Shown here one piece after another: positions 37,601 to 52,481 of a stretch of DNA of 64,000 bases (the first letter of the stretch is position 1; the number at the start of each line of letters is the position of its first letter). Origin of the DNA: Aplysia californica (taxonomy: Eukaryota; Mollusca; Gastropoda; Aplysiida; Aplysiidae); NCBI RefSeq assembly GCF_000002075.1, contig NW_004797547.1, positions 229,490 to 293,489 of the forward strand, read 5' to 3'. The notes under the pieces were generated by a model that worked only from the letters and a program-made list of their open reading frames with translations, did not search any database and was not told the origin of the DNA. Made by a program: the position numbers and the translations under genes.

Positions 37601-40600
37601 GATCTTTTTGAAATAGCCTGTAGCTGAAGTACTCTTCATCCTTGTTATCATCAGCAACAGAAGCAACCATTAAAGGTCAGAATGGGAGCAAAATTAGGAT
37701 CTTATTGTGAAAGATGAACCATTGTTTCTTTTGTGTCGTGAATTCTCCAATTCCCTGATGTTATATTCCAGACTCATGTAATACTTTAAAATTTATGTGC
37801 TATTGTTATTGTGTTTTATTCAAATGTTCGTCTGGTATGACTTACATTTTGTCTAATTTTTTTTCACCAGTGCCTCGCGTTCAGTTTGAGCATGCAGCAT
37901 ATAGTGTGCATGAGCCAAGCGTATCTGATCAGATCACCACTATAGAGGTGAAAATAATCCGCACTGGAGCTGCCAACGACTCAGCATCTGTCCGCTGTAG
38001 CACTAGAGATGGTTCTGCTCAGTCTGGAAGTGACTACAACGCAAAAAGTCTAGTGCTGTATTTCAAGCCAGGTAACAAAATCTATAGATTTGATGAAGTC
38101 ATTTGTAAAGTTTGATTTTTTAATTGTCTTTACTCACTCAAACATAGGCCTACACTTTTGGGTTGTCAGCTCTCCCTTGAGATTTTTACCACTTTTTTAA
38201 AATTAAAAAAACCCAACTGAATTTTAAGGTATCCTACCCAAATTAACATTTTATTCAAACCTTCATTTGTGTATATTAAAAATTTGAAGGCAAAATGTGT
38301 CATAGTTTTTATGCAATTCTCAGCGGAAAAAGTTCTATATACAGAGTAAAAAAATAAACAAAAAGCGAAGGAAGGAAGTGCATTCACATTTCACATCCCC
38401 TCACATGGTTCACGAATATACCTTTCTTTGTTCTAAATTTTGGCTTGCACTTCTGGTCATAGTCTGTTTCGAATGAAAAATGATTACTCTTCCCATTAGG
38501 CTGTAGTCTGCTTCACAAAAGTAGTGTTTTCGGTCACGAGAGCAAAATTTTCCATAGCGATACTGAGGACGTTAGGGTTAGAGCGTTGCGTGCGCATACC
38601 GATACTATCGGGGCTGGATGAATTAAGTGACCTCCCGTTTGTCTCTCAGAACGTACCTTGCCCTGGTCATCTTCCTATGCTTTATTTCTCTGTCTCCCAA
38701 TCTCTGTCCCCCCCCCCCCCTCAACCCGTACAAATTTCCTGACCGAAAGAAATGTTTCTATATATTGTCTTGTAATCAACTTTCAATTTATTTTCAGGCT
38801 TAGCAGATATTCCTGCTCAATCATAGAAAATGAATGTGCTTTGAGTTTGAACAACATTAATACAGTTTTCAAAATCAATGACTTTTGCTGTGGCTCTTGA
38901 TAATGAAATGTCTGAACTGAGAAGTTTGGGTTGTTGGGTTTTTTTTTAAGTAATAAAAATTTGCAGAAGAATCACTGAGATAGGATTGAATTGCACAACA
39001 AGTTTTTAATGATTCTGTGCCTTTCTTTTACCAGGAGAAAAAGAAAAGAAGTTTCTGGTGGATGTGTTGTACAACAGTGCCATAGAGTGGCATGAATCCT
39101 TCAGCCTACAGCTAGGACCGGAGGAGCCCAACAACTCTGTGTTTGGATCAATCACCGTGGCAACCATCACTATTTTGGATAATGAAGTATCTGGCAGTTT
39201 AGTCCTCCCTTCTCCTCCAGTGGTAGGCAATCGCATCTGTTTTGAAACATTTTTGTTATTGTCTTGTACAGTGTTGTGACGGAGTTTGCTTCTGAAGAGG
39301 ATTTTTGACAAAATTTGTAAATGTTACATCTCTTTTTTTAATTTTAATTTTTTTTGCTAGAATGATATAAAGTTCAATAAAGAAACGGTGCATTTGAAAC
39401 TTCAGACTGATATTGTGATATTTTGAAATGTAATGATTTTTACCACAAATATTATTCTTTTAAAAGCCCTTGTTGATCTCATTTTCACCTTGCAGGTTGT
39501 TTCACTCCTTCACCTTGATGATGTTGAAAAGGGAGTGAAAGTGAACCCTTCCCCTGGATATCCACTTGTCTGTTTGACTGTGAGTGAAAACTTGTCTATT
39601 GTTATTTAGTGCATTAGTCAAAATGTTCAGTCAGACCTGTTTTAAACGAACACTTGCCCAAGACAATAAGTTGTATAAAAGACTACACCCCACTTCCCTC
39701 CTTGTGTTTTTTTCTTCTTTATTTTAATGACACTGTTGAGGAGGACCACTTGTATAAACTGACTAATTTTCTCCACAAACCAGGTGTGGTCTCGGGCAGG
39801 TTCGACTGTATATTTTAACCCTATCCACACGCTCTGGGGTCATTTTGTACCCCCAGAGTTGTATTCTTCACATTTTAGAATACTTCTAGTACGAAGATCT
39901 CTTTGGAACTTTCAGTATTTCTCAAAAAATCATTTTGACAAAATGCTGAGCAAAGCATACGGATCGGATTAACGAGTAAATTTCCTCTTTCGAAAGTGGT
40001 GGCACAGAGTTCCCCACATATGAATACAATAGTAAAACACGACGGATGAATAGGGTTAATGTGTTATTGAAGGTAGTGTCTTGTAGGAATGTATATATCT
40101 AACATATATGAATTGAACGCCGGATGAAATTCCCTTAAGTGTCCATTCAAGGGATATTTGCTTTTGCTTTACAAAATATATGACCTCCTAGAGATTAAAC
40201 TTTTGCATATTTTTTGTTTCATAAGAAAAGCTGTTGAAAATTTTACAAAAATCTGGAACCTTTTCAGCCTTGTGACGTACACTATCCAACGTATGCAACC
40301 ACAAGTAGCTTGTGCCAACAGTCTGGAATAAACGAAACAGCCATGCTGTACCAGTGGGAGGTGGCCATGCCACCAACAGATGATGGTGTCTCTCCACTCT
40401 TTGTGAAAGTCACTGACAAAACTCTTTTCACTTCAGTGGACAAATGGGTATTGGACAGCATCTACTTCCGGCCATTTTTTCAAGTGAGTGATATTTTTTT
40501 TTGCCATGTAATGATGTGTTTTAAAAACAATGTCTGTTTTCTTTTGACTCTCAATTACTTTTAAAACCTTACTGTAGCTCTTCTTTATGGAAGTTCTTTT

Positions 40601-43600
40601 CGAATTTGATAATTCTATTTTATTTTCATGGCTGAGAGGCCCAAAATACGAGTAAATTAAATGAAAATGATTACAAAGGTAGAAAATCAAAAATCTTAAT
40701 TGGCTTAACTCTTTAATTCCGGACAGCCACTTAAGTTGCATTTTTGGTTCCACATTTTGGTGGATCACCATTTAAGTGGTATTTTGGTGGTATTGTTTTT
40801 GTCAATACCAAGATGAACCCCTGGTCTTATCATGTTACATTTACTACCTATTTTCACCCATATTCTGATTCTCTGTCCAATTACAAATTGTTTGAGTGCT
40901 CACACAATCAAATCCATCAATATTCGACTGGATTATAGCCATTTTAAGGTAATATCCTTCATCGCCTCGAATTGGATGCTTAAAATTGTGGAATCCCTTA
41001 CTTACCGAAAGAGTTAATATTTGTTTACAATTATTTTTAAAAAATTAGTGATGCCTCTATTGGCATACAATTCCACCTTTTTGGACAATCATTAGGAAAT
41101 GTTGTAATTATTGATATTCATTATTTTTTATCCAATGTATATTCACTTTTCTTACTGCCATGATCATACTCACAAAATTCCTCCAACATTCACTCAAGCA
41201 GGTTTTGTTCACTCTTGTTTAGCATACTCCCATAAGTAATTTTTAAGTTGTGCATAATTTTTTTCTAGTTTTTATCTATCATTTTTCCATTTCCATACAC
41301 TTCCACCCAATAAGTGGGCAAAGGCTTAACTTTTTAGCACTGAAGATCTGGAAACAGATTTTTAAAGTGCATTGTCACAGAAAATGAATGTCTTGAAAAT
41401 ATATTTGATTTAAATAATTCCCCATGCACATTATTAACTTTCTATTTTTAATGTCCTTGTGTAATGTTATTAGTTCATAAATTGCTATATATCTACATAA
41501 CTTTTGCATCATTTACACACTTATTTTGAGATTCAATGACAAATATTTTGTTACTTATTTTACAGATTAGATGCATTGCTCAACCTTTGCATGGAAATGG
41601 CAATCCAGGCATTCCCCTCAAATCTCAGCCTATCACAATAGGGCACACCAACCCAGTCTGCAGATCCCCATCATTTGCAGCATCAGAATCATTCTCTTAT
41701 CAAGCCCAATCATTTCTTGCTACCTTGGACTACATCAAACCAGACTCAGCTGAACATCCAAACACAGTGCACATTTCAGTTCAGGTTTGTATGGGGACTT
41801 TTGGCATGTTCTTCTTCTTTTTTTTTCTTATCAGAAACCTAGTTTCTTTTACTCATCCATAAGTGTTTAACTTGGTCTGCCATTGTCATTGAATACATCT
41901 ACATTAAGCATTTTGTTGGTATAAAAAGATATACATTTTTTAAATTGGCAGCCATGTTCTTATATGGTCATGAGTTATTTTAAAATGATTTGTTCACTGC
42001 GATTTGTTCGAGTCTAATTATTTTTCAGTATTGCTTCACTTTACAAAAAGTGTCAGATTAGTAGAGCTCTATATACCAACAGCAGAAGCTCAGTAAGAAC
42101 GAAGGAAGGCAATACAGACTGGTTCAAAGTAAGATCTGGAGTACAACAGGGATGCGTTCTATCTCCCCTCCTGTTTATAATATATATGGACACAATAATG
42201 CGAGACGCAAACCAAAGCCCAGAAAACCTAAATGAATTTCTGTTCGCAGACGACCCATGTCTTATTCATCTTGACCAACAAAGCCTCCAAAATCACACTA
42301 TCGAACTCAACAACAGCTGTGAGAAATTCAACATGAAAATAAGCACATCAAAAACAGAAGTTATGAAAGTGAGCCGAAGCATAGTCCCCTTAACATCCAT
42401 GTCAATAGTAAACAACTGAAATAGGTGAAGGAGTTTAAATATCTTGGCAGCACTTTTTCTGAAAACGGGTCCATAGACAGAGAAATAGAAATACGAACTC
42501 AAAAAGCCAACGCTGTCACCTACCAGCTCGCACCCCTCTTATCTCATCCAAACATCTCCATGGACATAAAGAGACAGCTTATCACCGCGATATTCGTACC
42601 AACATTCTGTTATCAGTGCCAAACCTGGACTTTAAGCCAAACCCATGAAAGCAAAATCACCGCATGCGAAATGAAATGTCTCCGCAAAACCTTTAACATC
42701 ACTAGATGAGACAGGCAGAGAGATGAAGAAGTAAGAGCAGCTATCGGCACTGAGTCCTGCCTGCGTTACATAGAAAGACAGGATAAAATGGTTTGGCCAC
42801 CTGTTACGCATGTTACCTGACCAGCCAGCCTCGAGAGCCTACAACACCAAGCACTCAGGCTATAAAGGAAGAGGAAGGCCACGCAAAAGGTGGATCGAGG
42901 ATGTCAAGGAAACCCTAAGAAAACATAACATCACAACTGAAAGAGCTGCGGAGCAGGCCTACCATAGAAAACTGCATCTCCCCTCGACGCTTAACGGCAA
43001 CAGAGGATGAAAAAGTAAAAAGTAAAGGTAAAGTAAGTAGTCAGATTAGTGGACGGGTGTTTCTACTCTTTCTTTTCTTTTCTGCAGATTCCACACCAAG
43101 ATGGCATGTTGCCCTTGATCTCTACACATCCTCTCCACAACCTTCGCTTTCTGCTGTCAGAGCCAGTCTATCGCCAACAACACTTATGTTCCAACATTAT
43201 CACAGCTATGGAAAGAGCCCCTCTACTTGACCAGGCCTTCCTGGGAGACAAGGTTGTCAAAGATGATGATGGTGAGACAGTTCACGTGGAGGAAGATTTG
43301 CCATTTGGACCAGGTTTTGACTTCCCCTACCAGTTCGACTCGGATGTTCGAGAACAGAAAAGTCTCGTGCTTTATAGACACCTCAATTTGAAGAACTGCA
43401 TTTGGCAGTTTGATGCCTGGTATGTGGGTTTACTGTTTGCCGTAACATTTTGTCAAATGTCATATTCTATAATTTGGTTTCTGAACTAATTCTTTCTTTA
43501 TCGGATGTTATTGCCCCCTTGCTGTCAATAGCTATCGAATTTATATTTTTTAAACTCATTAGTTTTTATCTCAAGCTGTTGTCTAAAGCATAGTAAATTT

Positions 43601-46354
43601 TTGTTCAAATTACATCCTGAGAACAACATTAATGTAACTTTTTGTTTTGAATTGCAGTTAGGAAACTATTCCTTAACTTGCATCGTTTCCCATTTCTGTG
43701 AATCAGTTTGACTCTTGGTTGAATGTTACTCCCTTATTTATGTAACTGAGATTTTTTCTCAGGAAGTATTCAAATTTTAATCTGGTTTCTCCCAAAAGAG
43801 TTATTTGCACTGTTGTTCAATGCATTCACACCAATGCTTTTGGTGTACCTGATTTCACATATTATTTCAAAGTCCCCATTTATATTTCTGACACAGGTAC
43901 CATATGACAGAGCTTGTGGACATGTGTGGGGGACGGATTGTTTCTGACTTTCAGGTGAAGGATCAGTCAGACACTCATCTCACAGTGCGGGTGCCTCTGC
44001 ATGTGTCCTACATCTATGCCACGGCTCCAACTGGCTGGGGATCGCTGGAACATCGCACAGAGATGGAATTTTCATTTTATTACAAGTGAGTCTTTGTTCT
44101 TGTTTGACCTGTGGATAGATTTAAAGAGAACTGTCATTACAGATACGGCCATTTAGACCGGGGAGGGGGGGGGGGGGGAGAGTTGAACTTCAAAACCTAC
44201 TATTACTATTGGTGCTTTCTGACAACACATTCATCTGAACAAGTGTTTTCATAATTTGATGACGAATGAATTGTGGTGTACAGACTCATCCTTTTGAGGA
44301 AAGGAAGGATTATGAGGTTTACTGCTGACTGTCAAAGTGAGAGAGGATTAGCAAGTGATTATACAGTGCCAGACAAATGATGTTCTCATTTTTTTAATGA
44401 AATTTCTCAAATCTATCGAGAGTAATAGTGGTGTGAAATTGGTGTGTTCATGTAGCTATCAGTTTGCTATTCTGTCTTTGAGGATGATTTTTTAAAGTGT
44501 TTGATTTGCTGTTTTCTCAAGTTAATAAATATTTTTTTTAATGTTACCATTTATGATTATCTCACATCAACATTGAAAATGAATCATACCATTTTTCTTG
44601 CCAAATCAGGATTGTTTGTTTATTTCTTGTTTCCAGCACTGTTCTATGGCGTGCTGGGCTAGAGACTGAGGGGCGTCAGAATGGAAGATTGCAAGTTGTT
44701 CGTATTCTCATTGGAGATGATGGGAAACTGGTGATCGAATTCCGTTCTCAGGCCAAATTCAGAGGTTTGCAGCAGAATGTAGAAGTTTGCTTTCTGCTTT
44801 GGTCACTTATGTTTTTTCTCTCCTTGATAAGAAAAATGTCTACGTTATTTAAAATGCATTTTATTTTTCTAGTTTACTGTGCTCTTTCTTTTCCAACATA
44901 TAAAGTACAAAGCTAATGTCACTATTATTATTGATATGTATTCATCTACTTTGAATTATTTTTTTTTGTTCCCACAATTATGCAGACTAATTACTGCCAT
45001 TTTAGATAACCCTGGATATTCTTTTATATCTGAGTACCTTAACAGATTTTTTTAAAATCAAGGAGTTATTACAGTTCTGTTGCATAAACTTGCTGTTGAC
45101 TGAATGTTTTTTTTACTCTAATGTAAAAACCCATCGACTTTATTGAAACCATTTTAGAAGTAGACTGCTTTGATTCCACCTGTGAAGACCAGTGTGGTGT
45201 GAGTGGGATATTGCAGACAAGCAGAGATACTAGAAGAAATATCTTTCCTTCATGGGATTCTCAACTCATGGTGTGGCGGGTGAAGATTCTAATCATTAGA
45301 TCTCAAACTTGAGGGTTTTTTTTTAAAGCTTATGCCAGTGTAGCATTTTAAAAGGAAATTTTTAAAAAGTATACAGGTATTTCAAAGTAAGCACAATATT
45401 TACAAATGATAAAGAAGCACTGACAATATTTTGCTTTGTCGATTGTATTAACAATTGAGTATAGATTTGGTTTGCTATCATATATCCTCTTTATATAGGA
45501 AGGTGGGCATAACCAAGAAAATATGCCTTGTTTCTTCCTGTATATACTTCCCATTTACAGAGAACCAAAGCTGTTTCTGAAATTTTACTGAACTTCTTCT
45601 TGTAAGGTTTGTTTGTGGCAAAACATCACACTCTGCCTGGAGTGGAGAGCAGAGTCGTTGCTCCTGAATCCCTGTCTATAACCTTTGACCTGGAGTTGGT
45701 TTGGAGTCAAAATACATTTGATAGTCCTCATCAAGTCTGGCAGGCAAAAAGCAGGTTTAATTTGAAGGTGAGATAAAACTTAATATTTGTTTTCTTTCGA
45801 AAGGATAGCCTTCTAGCATTGTTGTTGGTTGATTTGTTACATGTAACGATTTTTTCTCCTATTACAGTTTTCTTTGGGCAGCAAATAATGGAAAGTATCC
45901 TTCTTGCAGGAGCTGTAACTTTCTGCAAGTTGACAAGATGATTTATGTTTCTGCTTCAGTTGTGTTGTAATAGTAGACTTCATTCAAGTCTAGAAGGATA
46001 AAGTTGTAGATCCTTTTTGCTCTTTCATTTATATGGTACTTAAACTAATATTGCAGCATTGCTTATGCGTACACCACTTGCATCTATGGCCTCAGTTATA
46101 ACATCCGTATACAGTAAATATTAACAACAGGACCTCTTTTTTCATGTACATGTAATGTATTTGTGCAGGACTACACCGGGGTGTACAGTGTGGAGCTGGT
46201 ACCGTGCATTGTTTCTGCCACCCAAGGCTTTGTCCAGGCAGATCCTCTTCCCTGTGCTGCTCAACAGCCACAAAAGTAAAGCTGTGGGGCAGTGGTTATG
46301 TGTTGTGTGCTAGTGTACAATCTTTGTGCAAATGAAATGGGGGGTTTCATGTAA

Positions 46355-46415
<61 letters not shown>

Positions 46416-48513
46416 TTAGTCTACCACAAAAGTACCATCTTGCTCAGAAGAAAAAAGATATAGCCACATCCTTTTGTATTTCAGTGTTACATGAGGGAAA
46501 GATTGCTCTTTAGCTGGGAACAAATGCTAGACTGCTCCTGTTGGGTTCAGAGATTGGCTCTCTCCTCACTGAACTAAGTTTTAACTTCCGTCTCATTTAA
46601 CATGAATGTGAATGTTGCTTGAGACGAATAATTAATTTGTACCAATCCAAGAGCGATTTTATTGGCCTTTATCTTTCTTGCAGAAGTAATACCTTGCTAA
46701 GATTTTGCGATGAAAGGAAACTTTACTTGAGTCTTGTTCATTTTTTCTACTGTGTCGGGTGTTGATCTTCAGCACAAGCTATGTGAATTACATAAAGAGG
46801 GTATTGGGCTGACAATAGTTATAGGATTTGCCAGGCATTTGACATTATCATTATACTGATTTTATTGAATAAATGTTTGGGTCAAAAGGCACACACAATC
46901 TGCTGGAATGACAGCGACATTGTAAAAGTTTCAAGGTTAAATTTTTTTCAGGTCTTTTATGATCATATACTTTGAAGAAGTAAAGAGCTTCCTACTATAA
47001 ATATAGTATTTGTTATTCTGTTCTGTACATATATATCTGCTTTTATACTCATCATTCTCATGTCCTGTCCAGGTTCGATGTACCTATCTCTTTTCAACAA
47101 ACCAACCGCCCTGTGCCAGTGACGTACTCACTTAACACAGATTTCCAGCTCAGCAACAATCTGAAAATGTTCCTCTTGGATCCCACCACTGAGGGAATGG
47201 GGAAAGAAGACTGGGAGTTCAATGGAGCATTTTCTAAAGGTAAAGATTGAAAACAATCATATTTTAGAGAGTGTTGAAGCTGCTGTTGTCAGATGCTTGT
47301 TGTAATTTTTTGGTGAGAATATTGGATATCTTTCCCTTCCAATTTCTCTGTCTCTTTAATGGTCTTTGTTCAAATTTAAGTTTGTTATTTATTTTACTTT
47401 TTTATGGTTTAGGTTTGGTAAGGCCTTAATGGAGAAACGACTATTATAGTGTGGAAAAAGGACTATAGTGTGTTTGCAGATTGAAGAGTTACTTGAAACA
47501 TTTGGAATTTTTTGTCCCTTCGAAATAGTATTTTTTGGTTTTTTTCTAAAGAGCTTTATTGGCAGTAAATTATAAAAAAGTGTAGCTTTTATGATAAATA
47601 CATTCAGAGTTATCAATGTAAAAATTATTACATTGTTTATGTTGGTGAATAGAATTTCTGTAATTTTAGTCAGTTATAAAGCTATAAGAACCGTTTTCTT
47701 TATGATTATCATGTCTTAATTTCTCTACATAATATTATGGTTCCCAGGGCAAAAGTTGTACGGGCGTGTACTGTGGAATCATGAACAGGATTTGAAGACA
47801 GCTTACCGCCTGGTCTTAGAAAAAGTCTACCTTTGCACAGGTATAGCATCTATGTCAAGATAACCTATTCTAATTGTCTTGAATAGCAGAGTAACAAAGC
47901 CATATTGAGTGTTCAAAGTATATTAAGAGAAATGTTGATTATTGTCCGTGTCTTTTGTGACCCTGTTTTTTTCTTAACTCATTCGCTACGCCGAGCCGTG
48001 GGGGGCGCGCGGCTAAAGTGCCGTCAGTACGCTAAGCTGCCCCCGGCGGCGCGAGAACCGATCTTCAAATTTAGCTTAGATTCTATTCCAATCCACATGC
48101 CATGTTAAAATAAAGGTCATAATATAATGTTGACTTTCGGGTCAAGCATTTCCACTGAAAATCTGAAATTTAGGGATTCAGTTTTGAAACGCGATTTCGC
48201 AGTTTTTTCGACTTTGTTTTATCGCGCTGCCAAAACTATAGCCCAGACACAAGGAGTTTAGAACTAATGGAGCCTCCTCTCTCTCTTCGCGGCGCCGCAA
48301 GCAGTACGCCACGTTGGGGATCAAATATGGCGACCGAGTGTGGGCTAAATCACGAACTGTGGCGTTTCTTTTTATAGAATCTTATCGGGCTGGGCCACGT
48401 TGTGGGGGTGGGCGGGGTGGGGGAATGCACGCAAGGAAGAAGGGATGGGGCTGGGATTAAAGAGGAGGGGTGGGCCTTGGGAAGGGACGAAGGAGAATGG
48501 GAAAAATTTAATA

Positions 48514-48544
<31 letters not shown>

Positions 48545-51500
48545 GAGAGAGAGAGAGAGAGAGATTGTGATCAACTGACGGGATGACGGAAAGAATGACA
48601 GGGAGAAAAAAAAATTAAAGTCTGTGTGTGATACGAACTGTTCTAGGCAACTATGAAAGCCTAGGGACTGTTCAATTATTTAAGAATTTTACGTTGTATA
48701 TAGTTTAAAAATCAAGAAGATCGTTAAAATAAGAAAAGAAAAAACTTATGCAAGTAGGGCCTATCATAAAATTATCAAACATACATTATAAAGATTATCT
48801 TTCATGACGCTAAAAGATTTAATTATAATAAGAAATGATGAAAAATGTATTTTTAAAAACTGAATTTAAGATATGACTGCAGGATTCTAGACATGGGTAT
48901 GAGGAGCTCTTATTGCGAGTTCGATGTTCGGCAAAATCAAAGGCGTCGATGAGGAGTTCACACCTGGGCGTGATTCCTTTGTCGTAAAATCCTTGCGTCT
49001 GGAGCAAACGTGTACCTCGCATCGAGATGTGATCCCATACATGAGCATGGATGACCCTTGAAGATTTTTTTTTTTGTTCAGTAAAGTACGATAGGGAAAG
49101 CAGCGTTTTTAGTCCCTTCACACTTCAGAGGGGGGTAATTTATCACGACTAGTGCAGTAAAATTTATTGTTGCTTCGTTTGGTTTATTTTTGAACAGCGA
49201 AATCTTAAGTGGACCGGAATTATAAATTGTGGGATCTTAAGTGAAGACTACAACAATAGATTTAGATCCAAGCCGAGTATAGTTCTATCAAACAAGACTC
49301 AAACTCTGATCCACCCACCCTCATCTGATATGGTTTAGTGTTTCTTTAACATAGAAGATATTCATCACTATTGTTGTTGGGTATTGATTTCATATTTTAA
49401 TGGAGCCTCTCGATATCTACATTTACACAACAGCAGTCTTATAGTAATTAGGAGATGAATGGGCTTAAAAACATAAAACAAGTGTGGCTCCTATCAGTAG
49501 TCTTATAGTAATTAGGAGATGAATGGGCTTAAAAACATAAAACAAGTCTGACTGGCTGATTGAACTCAACACGCTAAGGTGTGTTATATGATTAGTAAAT
49601 ATATATGAAAACAAGATACGTGTAGAAACATAGACTCTAGATTTTGTCCCGTCAAAATAAAGGTATGCTGCGCATAGCATCTAATTTACACACACAATGG
49701 AAAGCAATATATTATACTTTAATTAAAATGTTTAATATGTATACAAACACACACACGCACACAAACACACACACACACACACACACTAGAATAAGAATTT
49801 CTTTTTTAAAAATCAAATATCTCGGTCTTTCTTCTGGGGTGTTGTTACAGTGTACCCCTTTCTGCCCGGGTTGGCCTTGGCAGGTAGCGCCGCAGCCAGC
49901 CCTTTATTAAAGTTAATGATCTAAATTGTGTCGCTGGGGGCATAAAAACACTTTCATTCAGATTTTTAAAAAAGGAAAACAACACCTGTGGAAACTTCTG
50001 TCCACTGCAGCATCATATCGGTTCTTACACTTAAACACAACGCAGGTGGAAGGCATTTTTTAAAATTGACTTGCCTAATCTCGGAATAAAACCTTCTTTC
50101 TTATCTAGATTTCATTGCGTGAGCGCAGCGCAGGTAGACCACAGTTCCGCTGCGAGAGAGGGCTCCTATCAGGCGTGCGGTGCCGCCTACAGAGCATCCT
50201 CCATTACTTTTAATCTCCTTGCCCAGACACCAGTTTTTGTAATTTTACACAACAACATCTATCATTATTTTGCCCACTAAAGAAGTGTAGGACTCTTTTT
50301 TATAATATTGATACGATTGGACTCATATTGCCAATGCAATGTTATTGAGAAATCAATATTTTTGAGTGCTAGATCTAGATCTAGGTCTAGATCTAAATAG
50401 TCAAAATATTTTTTTCTCCCCAAATTCACTACTTTTTAATGAAATTACACAAAAAGTGCCACTCAAGACATGCATAGGCTTATTCCAAATGCAATTCTGA
50501 ATAATTCCATATAAGATACGAGCAGGTTTTTTTCTGTTTGTGATCGTTTTTCAAGATTATAAAAAATTTTATTTATTTTTCAATATCGGATGTTATGTTC
50601 AAAATGTACAAATATTATGAAATGTAGGTAAATAACTGCAAACTTTTCAATATTTTCCAGTTCTATATTCATTTATGGTTATTTTGATGTATCATTTGAC
50701 TAGGTGCAAACATATTTTTTGAGTTTCACCAAAGATTATAATTCTTTTATTTTCAAATTTTATCCGCATCCAATCAAAACTGTGTTGCATAATCGTCTCT
50801 TACAGGAACCAAAGTTGAAAAATACATAAATAAACATTACAGATGTATTCTACAAACCATACTGAAAATATTGGTATATAATACGTTGATATTTATTTGA
50901 ATTTGTGTCCCCAAAGACCTTTTAACTGCTCACTAGTCATCATCTCTTTCGCTCTCCCGAAAAAAATTCGTCCACAAGCCGAAAATAATACGTAGCGAAT
51001 GAGTTAAACTATGTGAGATGAATTAGTTCCTACGCTTCGACTTATACTTGTATTGGGTTTATCAAGATGAAAAATAAATTGAAGGTCTTGCCTTTCCCAA
51101 CTTTATTATGTTGAATTGGGTTTTGAACGTGTGGAATATAAATCTTTTATGGTTAAATGTGCAAGAAAAGAGATTGGGATTGGAGTAAGTTTTTTGGTAT
51201 TGTGTTGAAAATGAAGAGTGACACGTATGTTTTGCCTTGTTTTAACTTTCTATATCCAGCCTTTTTTGGCATGCATTTGCAAAATTGGAAAAATCCACTA
51301 TCATAACAGAACATTATCATCTAGACCTATGCAGTACAAACACACTCATCGGTTGTGGCAGATCAGTATCTCTTAGCTAGAATACAGCATTAGTCCCCCT
51401 TAAATAGGAGTTTAGATGGAAGCTTTGTTGAGTCAGAGTTGGAGAAGAGATTGGTATTGGCTAATATTGTTGTTCTGATTCCTGACAAGCTGAGCTTGAT

Positions 51501-52432
51501 GGATGATGTAATATTGTTCGGATTGTGGGTACAAACAGATTTAGAGAGACTGAAGAAACGCACGCTCGAAAGGGCTCTTTGTTTTATTTTTATCTTCTAG
51601 TACACTGTAACCGAAAAGTGACTACTGAATAAAAGAAAGGTAATAAATCCCGATATGTTACCTAACAGTTATAACAGAAGTGTTATGTAATGTACATTAT
51701 TCCACAGATGACAGGAGTTGAAAATTATTACTCATGCTTAGTATTATCTTACACTGGTGCTTGGACTGATGTTCTCTGCAGACCCATAGTTAAAGGTGCT
51801 TCATAGAGATACATAGTGTGTCTTAAAATTTTAAAATTCAAATTTCAGGACTGGGCTTTTTAAAAAAGTCATTGTGCATTATTTTACAGGGAGAGATGGT
51901 TATATTCCAACGTATGATCCCAGCGGAGACACATATGGTGAAGGAGCGCAATTTGGTTGCATTCAACCGTCAAAGAATCTGCTGCACAGATTTCTAATTC
52001 TGGTGAGTAAGCTATTGACTCAGACCGCTAGAATTTTGGCTTGCGTCATATTGAAAGACTGATTGTTCTGTACTTATTTTATTTCAAACATAATGCAATA
52101 TTCCAAATTACAGCAATTCTGCAATATAATGATCTGTTTTGTTTTTCAGAAGAAATTTTCTCTGAATTTTTTTTTTTTAAAACAATATTTTTGTTTTTGA
52201 AGTATCCTGATTTCTAAACAAAATATTAGGTTCACTACAGTAATAATGGTACTGACAGTATAACTCATTTCTATATCACCTATCTCCCTTCAAGTGAGCC
52301 CTGGATTCACTGTGTAGGGTCATGCAGACCAAGAAATAACTTTTGTGCAAACACTTACACACATGCCCCAACTGATACTTACGTACACACTGCATATACA
52401 CACCCAACCCGCGACACAAACACACACATGTT

Positions 52433-52481
<49 letters not shown>

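Larger units (their letters stand above)
47978..51003. mobile_element. TTAA-flanked 3.0-kb insertion, piggyBac-like ends
   Basis: TTAA at 47974-47977 and 51004-51007 flanks a perfect 13-base inverted repeat CTCATTCGCTACG. The left 350 bases are G+C and CpG rich (GCCCCCGGCGGCGCGAG near 48038); the rest is AT-rich. I see no transposase frame. Inside are AG/ACAG and CA microsatellites, a 64-base tandem duplication at 49435-49547, a SINE body at 49815-49965 and a CTAGAT string at 50367-50397. It accounts for about 75% of the longest intron of the gene. It may be a non-autonomous piggyBac-type element grown by nested insertions. Confidence 0.7.
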
